Origin: Dermatobacter hominis | Lineage (GTDB): Bacteria; Actinomycetota; Acidimicrobiia; Acidimicrobiales; Microtrichaceae | Length of the DNA: 64,000 nt | Assembly (NCBI RefSeq): GCF_020715685.1 | Contig: NZ_CP085840.1 | Span: 2,418,001-2,482,000 of the forward strand | Direction of reading: 5' to 3' | In this document: piece by piece, positions 15,883 to 24,302 of the stretch | Layout: every line of letters begins with the position of its first letter | Position numbering within the stretch: the stretch's first letter is position 1 | Program-made: the position numbers and the translations under genes | Notes under the pieces: model-generated | The model's database searches: none | The model's input: only the letters and a program-made list of their open reading frames with translations | Told to the model about the DNA's origin: nothing

Positions 15883-16841
15883 GCACCCTCCACGGTGCGG
15901 AACCGCCACGGCTCGACGGCGCCCGTCACGTCCTCGCCCCGCAGGACGCGCAGCAGGGTCTCCTCGGTGGCATCGCCGGGCTCGACGACGAACCGCTCGG
16001 CCACTGGCCCGACCGGGTCCCGCAGCGCGAGCTGCGGCGGTGTCTGGCTCATGAAGAACCACTCGTCCACGACGTGACGCGCCACCCTGCCGCCGTCGCT
16101 GCCGACGAAGTGAGCGAGCCCTCGACCCGTGCGGTGGCACCACAGCCCGATCGCGATGCGATCGACCGGAGTCGTGTTCTCGAACGACATGTGGATCAGG
16201 CGGTTGTCCCAGATGGCGGCCTCGCCCGCCTTCAGTGGCACCGGCACCGCGTGGCGGTGCAGCACGTCGGGATGGCCGAGCCAGGGCCAGATGAGTCGCG
16301 TTCCGCACGGGGGGCCGTCGAGCAGGTGGCTCCTCGGCACCAGGTGGAGCATGCCGTTGCGATCGTCGGCGTCGTCCACGGCGACATAGAGGATGTAGGA
16401 GCGCTCTCCCGGCAGCTCGTCCACGTACATCCAGTCCCGGTGCTCGAACAACGAGCTCTGCTCGGACGCGAACTTCGTGAGATACGTGTAGAGGAACGGG
16501 GTGAAGCCTGCGAACCACCGTTGCGACAGATCGTAGGTGAGCCCGGCCATCACCTCTGTAGCGCGGAACCGGAACTCCGGGTCGGGGAGGAAGAAGTCGT
16601 TGTGGAAGCCCGTTCGATCACCGGTGAACTCGGCGGCGAAGAACGCTCGCAGCTCGTCCCGCGACGTCTCGGGCAGGTGCGCGCCCGGGAGCTTCACCCA
16701 GCCGTCGCGCACGAGCAGGGCGTTGAGCACCGGGTCGGATAGGACCGGTGCCGCACCCGGGAGGTGATCCCACGCCGGAGCCGCCGTCCAGGTCGCGCCG
16801 GCGTCCGTCGTCCCGCCGCGCCGCGCGTCAGAGGACGCCAT
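15879..16841 (-). CDS. Phytanoyl-CoA dioxygenase-like 2OG oxygenase (PhyH type)
   Basis: A 320-residue protein with the PhyH-type facial triad: FEHRDWMYVDE (His134, Asp136) and DNRLIHMSFENTT (His217), then Arg228 in VDRIAIGLW for 2-oxoglutarate. The motif GMLHLVPRSHL between them is typical of the family. Members hydroxylate lipids, small molecules or amino-acid derivatives in biosynthetic clusters. It is encoded between a protein of unknown function and a Rieske oxygenase. It has no counterpart in set A. The ATG lies inside the 3' end of the upstream gene (14-base overlap). Confidence 0.75.
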   Translation of the reverse strand: MASSDARRGGTTDAGATWTAAPAWDHLPGAAPVLSDPVLNALLVRDGWVKLPGAHLPETSRDELRAFFAAEFTGDRTGFHNDFFLPDPEFRFRATEVMAGLTYDLSQRWFAGFTPFLYTYLTKFASEQSSLFEHRDWMYVDELPGERSYILYVAVDDADDRNGMLHLVPRSHLLDGPPCGTRLIWPWLGHPDVLHRHAVPVPLKAGEAAIWDNRLIHMSFENTTPVDRIAIGLWCHRTGRGLAHFVGSDGGRVARHVVDEWFFMSQTPPQLALRDPVGPVAERFVVEPGDATEETLLRVLRGEDVTGAVEPWRFRTVEGA

Positions 16842-17682
16842 AGATCGCCACCTTCCGGATGCGCAGTTCGCTGCCGTTCCGTTCCACGTCGATGCCGACA
16901 TCGAACCGCAGGTGGCCCAGTCGGTCCAGGTCCGGTCCGAGCAGGTCAGCAACGCGACCCGACGGGTCGGCGGCGAGGCACACCTCCACCGCCTGCACGG
17001 TGGGGACGCCGACCCAGTACACGCCATCGCAGTCCGGCTTCTGGGCGAGGTGCACCTCGAGGTGGTCGGCCGGCTCCAGGTGCGCGACCCGATCGATGCC
17101 GGCGAGGTGCAGCGTGCGCGAGGCTGCCCGAACGATCGCCTTGCGCTCCGACGACGGGAAGCGACGGTAGAGGTTCGTCAGCCGCGGGCCGTCGGTCGTG
17201 ATCCGGTAGGACAACGCCGCTTCTGCTCCCGCGTTCACGTAGCCGTTGAACGCCACGACCGACGAGGACCCCTCGAGGGTCGCCGGGTCGAGGTCGACGG
17301 ACCACGGATCGACGCCACCGAGCGACTCCACGGTCTGGACCAGGCCCGGGGTCCACGTGACCGCGCCGCCCCACGCTCGGCGCAGCTCGGAGGGCGAGAT
17401 CGGCGACGCCGCCGCTCCGTTGTAGACATACAGCTCCCAGGCGGGGCGGTCGTCACGCAGCCCGACCGCCCACACCAACCGGTCGGGACCCAGCCGATCC
17501 TGCAGCACCGCGAACGCCGCCTCGGCGCGCGCCGGCTTCGCGGTCCACTCGGTGGATCGACGCAGGACCGATGCGGACCGGAGCGCTCCTTCGACCGGAC
17601 CCGCGGGCGCGTCATACGGCTCAAGCGTGAGGTTGAGCGGTCGATCGCCCGACTGCCACGGCAGGTCCAGTCGATCGCTCAC
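16828..17682 (-). CDS. Protein of unknown function (set B)
   Basis: A 284-residue protein that I do not recognise. It has no membrane segment or signal peptide. It contains ordered alpha/beta text: WAVGLRDDRPAWELYVYNG, SYRITTDGPRLTNLYRRF, VYWVGVPTVQAVEVCLA, and an ending FDVGIDVERNGSELRIRKV. Several 'acidic strand, then K/E-x-Y' patterns recur, a feature also present near the end of the upstream protein. The two may share a repeat-like fold, but I could not align them convincingly. The GTG start overlaps the upstream stop (GTGA). Tight operon packing suggests a tailoring or binding role in set B. Confidence 0.5.
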   Translation of the reverse strand: MSDRLDLPWQSGDRPLNLTLEPYDAPAGPVEGALRSASVLRRSTEWTAKPARAEAAFAVLQDRLGPDRLVWAVGLRDDRPAWELYVYNGAAASPISPSELRRAWGGAVTWTPGLVQTVESLGGVDPWSVDLDPATLEGSSSVVAFNGYVNAGAEAALSYRITTDGPRLTNLYRRFPSSERKAIVRAASRTLHLAGIDRVAHLEPADHLEVHLAQKPDCDGVYWVGVPTVQAVEVCLAADPSGRVADLLGPDLDRLGHLRFDVGIDVERNGSELRIRKVAIYGVL

Positions 17683-19382
17683 GCGAGCGCTCCCTGCGGC
17701 AGCGGAGCGGACGCCCTGTACAGCGTGACGAAGGGCGAACCATCGCCGGCCACGCCGCCGATGACACGCTCGACCCGGGACGAGGCGAAGGCTGCGAGCG
17801 CGTCCTCGTCCGCCACGGACAGCTGCGCCTCCCGTGCCAACCATCGGACCGCGGGGAGCAGCTCGACGGGGTCCGCCACCCAGCGCGCTCGGGCGTCGAA
17901 GGACCGGCGGCCCTTGTCGTCAGCGGTGACGAGGAGGTTCTGGGCGTGCATCGTGGGCCGAGCACCGGGTGGGCGCTCGGGCCCGACGTCAGCCAGCTGG
18001 AGCGCCGCGTGGGCCCAGCGCCACGCGGCGCCACCGAAGGCGTCACCGATGAGGTCGACGGCATCCCGACCGGGCGGCGCCTCCTCGTACACGGCCCGCC
18101 AGGCGGGGCCCGGCTCCGCCGGTCGCCACTTCACGCTGTCGAAGACGCGGGCCGCGGCGCCGGCGGGAACCGGACGGACGAGATCGTCGAGGGCGCGGAC
18201 CTGCTCCGACGTGGGGAGCACTAGGTACACCTTGTGAGCAGCAGGTTCATCCGCTCCGCGTTCGAAGCCGACCAGCACCTCGTGAGCACCGGAGGGATCA
18301 AGGGCGCGCACCGCCTCCGGCGCGGCGATCGCGTCGAGCAGGTCGGACCAGCCGCGGTCGTCGGCGAGCAGCGTCGCCGGAACCGCCCACAGCAGCCGCT
18401 CGCTGAGCAGGTGACCGGGTCCCACCTTCACCGACCACGAACAGGCAGCGCCCGACAGGAGAGGCGCGGCCGAGCCCGCGAAGTCGCGCGCCGCCTCGAT
18501 CGGGATCCGAGCGGGACCGGACGGGCGCCGCCGACCGACCGGCCGCGCCTGGAGCCAGCCGGGTTCGCCGGTCCCTCCATCCCGGACGAGGCGGAGGTCC
18601 GTTGCGCCGGCCGCGATCTCGATCTCGTCGACGGGGACCGCGTCGCCGTCGGCGGTGACCGCCATCCCGTCGGGCCGGAGCCGCGCCCGACGCTCGGGTG
18701 GCCCGTCGACCGGCCGGGCCGTCAGCACCGTCCGCCCGTCGCGCACGGCCAGCCGGCCCACGGGCGCTCGGGACCGCTCGCCCTCGATGGCGAGACCGAC
18801 GTCGTCCACTGCAGCACCCACGGCGCCGGGTCCGGTGCCGACCAGCAGGACGATGCCCCCACCGCTCACGAGTGCGGCGGTCTCATCGGAGGTGATCGCG
18901 ACGAAGGCGTCGACCGACCCGCGGCCCGACGGCGACCCCGCCGCCGGGGACGTGGGCCCGAGGGTGGCGACGGTGAGCCCATCGCTCGCGGTCGTCAGCT
19001 CGACCGGGGCCGTCCGCGGTGCGACGGGGCGCTCGGCCCGGGGGGGTCCCGCCGGAGCGGCGAGGAACCACTCCTCGGACGCCTCTGTGTCCACCGGCAG
19101 GTCCCCGACGGCTGGGGCCAGGCCCGGCGACGCGGCAGCGATCAGCTGCAGGAGCCCTCCGATGGCTCCGTCCAGCCCGCCGGCGCGACCGAGCCCGAGC
19201 GCCTGGAGGTCCGCCACCAGCTCATCCGCGCTCGCGCCGGCGCGCAGCTCGGCTAGGACGGCATTACCGGTCGCGTTAAGGACCAGCTGCGGCGTCGGGC
19301 CCGACCACAACACGAGCGCGGTCCCGGCGTCGAGCACGTCCGTCGCGACGGTGGCGGGGCCGGGCGCGCTCGCAGATGACAC
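17679..19382 (-). CDS. PqqD-like domain, degenerate HprK-like domain and unknown C-terminal domain
   Basis: A 567-residue three-part protein. Residues about 20-85 resemble PqqD (LVLNATGNAVLAELRAGASADELVADLQ). Residues about 155-260 follow the HprK-like outline (VSGGGIVLLVGTGPGAVGA, then VRDGRTVLTARPV). The P-loop is destroyed: residues 181-190 read VGTGPGAVGA, without Lys-Ser/Thr. The C-terminal 280 residues are unrecognised, with SWSVKVGPGHLL, HKVYLVLPTSEQ and ARPTMHAQNLLVT segments. I infer a recognition or scaffold protein and not a kinase. It starts ten bases after the degenerate PKHD gene. Its stop overlaps the start of the unknown gene. Confidence 0.5.
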   Translation of the reverse strand: MSSASAPGPATVATDVLDAGTALVLWSGPTPQLVLNATGNAVLAELRAGASADELVADLQALGLGRAGGLDGAIGGLLQLIAAASPGLAPAVGDLPVDTEASEEWFLAAPAGPPRAERPVAPRTAPVELTTASDGLTVATLGPTSPAAGSPSGRGSVDAFVAITSDETAALVSGGGIVLLVGTGPGAVGAAVDDVGLAIEGERSRAPVGRLAVRDGRTVLTARPVDGPPERRARLRPDGMAVTADGDAVPVDEIEIAAGATDLRLVRDGGTGEPGWLQARPVGRRRPSGPARIPIEAARDFAGSAAPLLSGAACSWSVKVGPGHLLSERLLWAVPATLLADDRGWSDLLDAIAAPEAVRALDPSGAHEVLVGFERGADEPAAHKVYLVLPTSEQVRALDDLVRPVPAGAAARVFDSVKWRPAEPGPAWRAVYEEAPPGRDAVDLIGDAFGGAAWRWAHAALQLADVGPERPPGARPTMHAQNLLVTADDKGRRSFDARARWVADPVELLPAVRWLAREAQLSVADEDALAAFASSRVERVIGGVAGDGSPFVTLYRASAPLPQGALA

Positions 19383-19392
19383 GACGGGCCCG

Positions 19393-19905
19393 TCAGGTGA
19401 ACGCGGGGCCGACGGCGTGGGCAGCGAGCGCCGTGACGCGGACGTCGCCCGTGCCGAGGCAGCGCACCGACGAGTAGGCGGGGAAGGTGACGAAGCTCCC
19501 GTGCGCCGCCGGGACGCTGCGACCCGTGCGCTCGACCTGGAACTCGACGCCCTCCCCTTCGACGGCGAGGACGAGGATCGACACCAGCTTCCGCGTCGAG
19601 GACTCGGCGGTTATGCCGAGGTCGAGATCGGTGCTCGATCCCCCCGCTTCCCACTGCACTACCCGCGGCTCGTCGGGCTGTAGGACGCCCTCGATCCGGA
19701 AGCGGAAGAACTGGGAGTTCGCCTGCGACACGGAGTGGCACCATTGGAGCACGGTGTCGGGGAGTGCCTCCTCGAACCGATCGCCGTCGCCGAGCAGCGC
19801 CACGAGGTCGTCGACCTGATCCGGTCGGAGGAGTTCCGCGGAGGCCAGCCCCAGGATCCACGGGTTCCCCAGCGGCGGGAAGTCGATCGCTCTGTTGTTG
19901 AACAT
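19393..19905 (-). CDS. PKHD-type oxygenase homologue lacking iron ligands (set B pseudoenzyme)
   Basis: A 170-residue counterpart of the set A protein encoded at 6679-7212. Common features are QANSQFFRFRIEG, SSTRKLVSIL, FPAYSSV and the C-terminal GPAFT. Aligned on STRKL against the intact enzyme upstream, the HxD iron motif reads DLG (in LDLGIT). The distal histidine position in PAYSSVR is valine. The loss of all iron ligands is independent in detail from the set A copy (GLG there). Both loci keep such a gene directly after the active enzyme, which argues against simple decay. Confidence 0.6.
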   Translation of the reverse strand: MFNNRAIDFPPLGNPWILGLASAELLRPDQVDDLVALLGDGDRFEEALPDTVLQWCHSVSQANSQFFRFRIEGVLQPDEPRVVQWEAGGSSTDLDLGITAESSTRKLVSILVLAVEGEGVEFQVERTGRSVPAAHGSFVTFPAYSSVRCLGTGDVRVTALAAHAVGPAFT

Positions 19906-19917
19906 CCGCAGCTCCCG

Positions 19918-20529
19918 TCAGGACGGAGTGGGGCCGTGCACCCATCCGACGAGCGCGTACCGCTCGCCGACGATCACGGGTGACACGACGTGGCTGAGCA
20001 CCGACGGGAAGACGGTGAGGACGCCCTGCTCCTTGCTCGCCGGATGTCCTCCGTCGATCACGACCAGGTCTCCGCCGGTGTAGTCCTCCGGATCACTCAG
20101 CTGCACCACGTAGGTGAGCTTGCGCGTCGCCATGCCGGGGCCGGCGTCGATGTGCGGGGAGAAGTGTCCGCCCTCGTTCGCCCGGTACCGGATGACCGAC
20201 GGCGCGTCCGAGATGGGCATGCCCCAGAGATCGAACCGGAAGGTCTCGTCGTTGATGCGAGCGAGCTCGTCGACGAGCCGTCGGACCACCCACCCGTCGA
20301 GCTCCGGCAGCATCTGGGTCGACGCGGACCGGATCGCTGCGTCGGTTTTGGAGCCGTAGCCGCGCTCCTTCGTGACCTCGGCGACCTTCCAGCCGTCGTC
20401 GCGCAACGTCGCCACGATCCGCCGGCACTCGTCGGGATCGAACAACGGCGACTGGACCGTCTCTCGGTACGTGTCAGTCGCGAGGGGCCCGACCTGGAAT
20501 CGGTAGGGCCGCTGTCCGAGAGTGCTCAT
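19918..20529 (-). CDS. 2OG-Fe(II) oxygenase, PKHD/PiuC type (set B, intact)
   Basis: A 203-residue PKHD-type hydroxylase homologue. Iron ligands are in GGHFSPHIDAG (His126, Asp128) and PSVLSHVVSP (His180). The 2-oxoglutarate arginine is Arg190 in VGERYALVGWVHGP. QLSDPEDYTGGDLVV is the typical core strand pair. It corresponds to the set A enzyme at 7193-7789 and is likewise followed by its degenerate homologue. The ATG start overlaps the upstream stop by four bases. Confidence 0.8.
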   Translation of the reverse strand: MSTLGQRPYRFQVGPLATDTYRETVQSPLFDPDECRRIVATLRDDGWKVAEVTKERGYGSKTDAAIRSASTQMLPELDGWVVRRLVDELARINDETFRFDLWGMPISDAPSVIRYRANEGGHFSPHIDAGPGMATRKLTYVVQLSDPEDYTGGDLVVIDGGHPASKEQGVLTVFPSVLSHVVSPVIVGERYALVGWVHGPTPS

Positions 20530-21683
20530 GCGCCCTCCCCGCTTGTCGCTCCGACTCCGACCGGAGGGACCACGGCGCGGGGCGTCCCGAACACGGGCTC
20601 CACGACGCCCATCCGCAGCAGGACGTCGGCCGAGGCGCGATGGACGAACTCGGGGCACCCCACGACCTCGCCGGCGACGAGCTCGGTGAGCCACGGGAGG
20701 AGGTCCCCGTGCACGGCGACGGTGGCGCCACCGGTCCGCAGGAGGAGCCGGCCGTCGTCGGTGTCGCCGGCGATGCCGACGCCGCCGGGGAACCGGCCCC
20801 GGATGCGCTCGAGGTGGGCCCCCGAGGTGCCGACAGCGGGGAGCGAGGCTGCGAGCGTCCACCACCACGCCAGCTCGTCGATCGACGTGTCGGACTGCAC
20901 GCGGCGCACCGCCTCCGCGACGAGGTCGGCGTAGTCGACGAGGCCGTTGACGCCGTACACCTCGACCGGAGCACCGATCGTCACCGGTGCGTCGAGGCGC
21001 AGGAGCGGGTGGTGCGCCGCACGTTCAATCAACGCCGAGCGCAACACCTCGCCCGAGAACGACTCCACCCCGACGAACAACGTGCAGACCGCCGGCTGCG
21101 AGTGAATCCTCGGCCAGCCGTCGACGCTCGCCGCGTTCCCTGCCTCGAGCTCGATCGGCGGCGCCCCGCGAGGGCGCAGCACGATGCCGCCGTTCATCGG
21201 GATCACGAGCAGCCGCTCGACCGCCGGATTGCCGAGCTGGAACGGGATCGATCCGAACACCAGCCATGCGGCGACCCGCGCCGAGGCGGCGACCGCCATC
21301 CGGCCGGCGAGCAGGTTGATGGCGGGCGACACGGTCGCGGCATCCCGGACCAGGAACCCGTCGTTGCGGTCTAGCGTGAACCCGGGCTGCAGCTGTTCGG
21401 CGGGCTCGCGGATGTGCTCACCGTTCGCTCCCGTCGCCAACAGCTCCACCCGGGACGACCGGGATGCGACGAGACCCAGGCCGAGGTCGTAGGCGGCCGC
21501 CAGCATCGTGACATCGACCGGTCCCGCAGCGCCCTCGTGCACCATCGGTTCGATCTTCCGCGTGACGTCGAGCGCGCGTTCCGCCGCATCGGCGAGCTCG
21601 TCGAGGCCAGCCGCACCGGGTGGGCGAGCGAATGACGCCGTCCGACCGATCTCCACCTGTTCGATCGCGGGGATGCCGGTCAT
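20526..21683 (-). CDS. JmjC-like protein lacking iron ligands (set B pseudoenzyme)
   Basis: A 385-residue homologue of the protein at 10342-11457. It shares HHPLLRLDAP, ELAWWWTLAASL and RGRFPGGVGI. The middle part runs parallel to the JmjC proteins of this region: FLVRDAATV aligns with TLVLNQSET, NPAVERLLVIPM lies where HWDDHDVLIVQ should be, and ASVDGWPRIHSQP lies where the PRGWPH loop should be. The iron His/Asp pair is absent and the distal histidine is not in register. The PGG-containing C-terminal winged-helix-like domain is kept. I infer a non-catalytic partner of the active JmjC enzyme; the alignment was by eye. ATG start, ATGA overlap with the upstream gene. Confidence 0.5.
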   Translation of the reverse strand: MTGIPAIEQVEIGRTASFARPPGAAGLDELADAAERALDVTRKIEPMVHEGAAGPVDVTMLAAAYDLGLGLVASRSSRVELLATGANGEHIREPAEQLQPGFTLDRNDGFLVRDAATVSPAINLLAGRMAVAASARVAAWLVFGSIPFQLGNPAVERLLVIPMNGGIVLRPRGAPPIELEAGNAASVDGWPRIHSQPAVCTLFVGVESFSGEVLRSALIERAAHHPLLRLDAPVTIGAPVEVYGVNGLVDYADLVAEAVRRVQSDTSIDELAWWWTLAASLPAVGTSGAHLERIRGRFPGGVGIAGDTDDGRLLLRTGGATVAVHGDLLPWLTELVAGEVVGCPEFVHRASADVLLRMGVVEPVFGTPRAVVPPVGVGATSGEGA

Positions 21684-22327
21684 GGTCGCCCGAGCTGCTC
21701 TGCACCCGTGTGCAGCGACGACGAGGTGCCCAGCCCCGCCCGGCCGTCGTAGGCGCGGTCGGCGTACGGACCGTCGGCGTCGACGAAGTGCAGGAAGACC
21801 TGGAGGTACCACTCGGCGTCGAGCGGATCCCGCCAGTGCAGGACACGATCGCCGCGGTAGAGGAGGCCATCACCCGGCGCTAGGTCGATCCCGACCGGAT
21901 CTGCGTCGCCGTCCCGCAGCCAGATCGGCCAGGGGGCGTCGTCGGCGCCAGCGAGGTGCAACGTGACCGAGTGCTCGCACTCGACGCGATCGCGGTGCGG
22001 GAACAGCTCCTGTCCGCGGGCGTAGATCCTCGCGAACGAGTACGTGGGCAGGAGCGTGCGACCGACGCGGTCCGACAGGCGCGTCGCCAGCGTGGGCAAC
22101 AGCGCGTCGAACCCTGCGGCGCCGTAGGTCCGCAGGGAGCCCGGCACCTGGTCGTCGATCTCGAAAGAACCTCGCCCCCGCAGCACGTCGGCGTACGCAA
22201 CCAGGTGGTCCACCAGCGCCGGGTCCACGAGACCCCGCACCACGGCGTGGCCGGCGGCCTCGTAGGCGGCACCGGCCGAGGTCTGGTCACCCGCGGTCAG
22301 CGCGCCGTCCGCGTCGGTCCTGCTCAT
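21680..22327 (-). CDS. 2OG-Fe(II) oxygenase, HRD type (set B)
   Basis: A 215-residue paralogue of the set A enzyme at 7773-8378. The iron motif is PHRDRVECEHS (His111, Asp113), with the distal His164 in DRVLHWRDPL. Conserved neighbours are VPGS, LLPTYSFARIYARGQEL and YLQVFLHFVDADGPY. Hydroxylation of an unknown substrate is inferred. It has the same relative gene order as in set A, directly after the JmjC enzyme. The ATG start overlaps the upstream stop (ATGA). Confidence 0.65.
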   Translation of the reverse strand: MSRTDADGALTAGDQTSAGAAYEAAGHAVVRGLVDPALVDHLVAYADVLRGRGSFEIDDQVPGSLRTYGAAGFDALLPTLATRLSDRVGRTLLPTYSFARIYARGQELFPHRDRVECEHSVTLHLAGADDAPWPIWLRDGDADPVGIDLAPGDGLLYRGDRVLHWRDPLDAEWYLQVFLHFVDADGPYADRAYDGRAGLGTSSSLHTGAEQLGRP

Positions 22328-23529
22328 GCCGGGGACTCCAACTGCACGATGCCGACGCTACCGAGACGCTCCACGAGGTCCACGACGTCGTCGCGTGGAC
22401 TGCCGGTGGCGGCCGAGATCTCCTCGACCGTGCGCCACCCGTCGAGGAGCTCGGCCAAGGCGGGCGCCGACGACCGCGGGATGCGGACGGTCCGGTTGTT
22501 CGTGGCCATCTCGAGCGCCTCCGCGTCGGCGCGCTCGTCGAGGAAGACCGCTCCGCCCGGCATCACCGCCCGCATGCGGTGACCGGCGAATCCCGCCAGC
22601 CGGGCGGTGGTCGCCGCGATCGGCCCGACACGGGGCTCCGTCGTGAGGATCGACGCCCAAGACCCGAGGCAGTGCTCCAGGTCTGCGTCGTCGAGCTCGA
22701 ACTCCCGCTCGAACCGCTCGGACGGCAGGTGCACGAGCAGGTCGAGTGCGGTCGGACGCCGGATGCTCGCGGTCAGGTGGACCGACACCTCCTCGCCGAG
22801 GCCGGCCACGTGGTGGGGCCAACCACGGGGGATCATCAGCGCGTCCCCTCGGGACAGGACACCGCTCCAGACCGACTTCCCGGTGCCACCGGCGGGGATC
22901 ACGTCCTTGATGGGCGCGAGGGCCGGCGGCTCGTCCACCGTCCAGTACTTGGCGCCGGCGACAGGCACGACGATCACGTCGTGGTCGTCCCAGTGCGCGC
23001 CGAAGCCCGGCGCCTCACCCCAGCTCACGTACACGTTCATCTGGACGTGGGCGACGAAGGCCAGCGCGAGGTCGTCGCACAGGTCCTGGACCCGTCCCCC
23101 GAGATGGGCCTGCGCGTCGTTGAGGTTGAGCGTGTTGCCGGCGAGGAGCTCCTCGGCGCCGAGGAACGGGTCGACGTTGAGCCCTGCGTTCGGCGTGCTC
23201 CGTTCGGTGCCGATCGACGGCGGGATGGGGTGGGCTCGGTTCTCGCGACTCGACACGAGCGTTGCCCGCCGCTCGCCGAGGTCGCCGGTCGCGAGGTATC
23301 GGTCGATGGCCGAACTGACCCCATCGAGGACGCCGTCATCGAGCGAGGTGGACGCCAGCGTGGGTGTCGCCAGCCCGAGGTTGAGGGTGGAGGACTCGGG
23401 GTCCCAGCCCGGGAACCGCTCCCGGAGGCGCTGGATGGCGCCGGACCGCTGGCGCGCTGCGGCGTCGCGGATCAGATCGGTCGCTGGAGAGGCGTCACCG
23501 GAGAGCGAGCAGCGCTCGATTTCCGCCAC
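22324..23529 (-). CDS. JmjC/cupin_4-type oxygenase with C-terminal winged-helix-like domain (set B)
   Basis: A 401-residue paralogue of the set A protein at 8378-9649. The JmjC-type iron site is GAHWDDHDVIVV (His179, Asp181) and PRGWPHHV (His239), with GAKYW between. The flanking MNVYVSWGEAPGFG and ALAPIKDVIPAG are also conserved. The C-terminal part (RAVMPGGAVF, then a helical tail) resembles the winged-helix region of RoxA-type hydroxylases. The GTG start lies nine bases after the stop of the Tat-protein gene. Activity on the Tat protein is inference from gene order alone. Confidence 0.75.
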   Translation of the reverse strand: MAEIERCSLSGDASPATDLIRDAAARQRSGAIQRLRERFPGWDPESSTLNLGLATPTLASTSLDDGVLDGVSSAIDRYLATGDLGERRATLVSSRENRAHPIPPSIGTERSTPNAGLNVDPFLGAEELLAGNTLNLNDAQAHLGGRVQDLCDDLALAFVAHVQMNVYVSWGEAPGFGAHWDDHDVIVVPVAGAKYWTVDEPPALAPIKDVIPAGGTGKSVWSGVLSRGDALMIPRGWPHHVAGLGEEVSVHLTASIRRPTALDLLVHLPSERFEREFELDDADLEHCLGSWASILTTEPRVGPIAATTARLAGFAGHRMRAVMPGGAVFLDERADAEALEMATNNRTVRIPRSSAPALAELLDGWRTVEEISAATGSPRDDVVDLVERLGSVGIVQLESPA

Positions 23530-23538
23530 AGGCCCTCA

Positions 23539-24222
23539 CTAGGTGCACTGGATGCGGACCTCTATGAAGTTGATCGCGCTCGCCGGGTTGTAATACGGGC
23601 TCTCGCCGCCGGCGGGGATGCTGATCGTCTGCGAGAACGTGCCCGGGTTGTTCGGGACGGGTGCCGGCGTGACCGGGTTGCCCAGGGTGGGCCGGCCGCC
23701 GGTGGTGCCCTGCCACCCGGTGTTGCTCGAGGTGACGCGGCACCGGTTGTGCGGTCCGTCGACGTTGAAGGCCACGGTGCCACCGCTGATCGCCGGTCCG
23801 TCGGTGTCCTGGCCGCTCGGGAACGTCCACACGGCGTTGCCGACGGGGGTCGCGGGCGTCGGACCAGGCAACGGCGCGGTGATGATGACCGCCTGGCTGT
23901 CGCTCGGGCCGTTCTGCGTGATCGTGTACGCAGGGCTGGGCGCCGCGTTCATGAAGTTGTTGGCGCCGGCCAGGCCGGGACCGTTGCCGTTGAGCCGCAG
24001 CGTGACATCGATGCTGGTGCTCGTGCCGGCGCTCGCGTAGTCGGGAGCGATCGAGAAGCCCTCGACCTTCGGCGCGGCCCACGCCGCAGCTCCGACGGCA
24101 CCGGCGGCCGCCGCTTTCTTGAGCGCGCTCCGCCGCGAGGTCGTGTTGTCACCCGGGGTCACATCGGACACTGAACCGTCCTCGCGCTCGGGTCCCGCGT
24201 CATGGTCATCGAACGGAGTCAT
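23539..24222 (-). CDS. Tat-exported small protein B, candidate substrate of the oxygenases
   Basis: A 227-residue protein with a twin-arginine signal, TSRRSALKKAAAAG (Arg30-Arg31), then an alanine-rich h-region ending near WAAPKVEG. The mature domain begins near PDYASAGTST and is rich in Asn, Pro, Gly and Thr. It is homologous to protein A, but has two cysteines, one in HNRCRV and one two residues from the C-terminus (IQCT), that could form a disulfide after export. No named family is recognised. It is the probable product-forming protein of set B (inference). GGGGG sits ahead of the ATG as a ribosome-binding site. Confidence 0.75.
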   Translation of the reverse strand: MTPFDDHDAGPEREDGSVSDVTPGDNTTSRRSALKKAAAAGAVGAAAWAAPKVEGFSIAPDYASAGTSTSIDVTLRLNGNGPGLAGANNFMNAAPSPAYTITQNGPSDSQAVIITAPLPGPTPATPVGNAVWTFPSGQDTDGPAISGGTVAFNVDGPHNRCRVTSSNTGWQGTTGGRPTLGNPVTPAPVPNNPGTFSQTISIPAGGESPYYNPASAINFIEVRIQCT

Positions 24223-24302
24223 CGATCCCCCAGGTCATCGCCCTGCTGGCAGCCACCAGCCACATGCCAAGGTTCAATGTACCCCGTTGGGTGTGACGAA
24301 CG

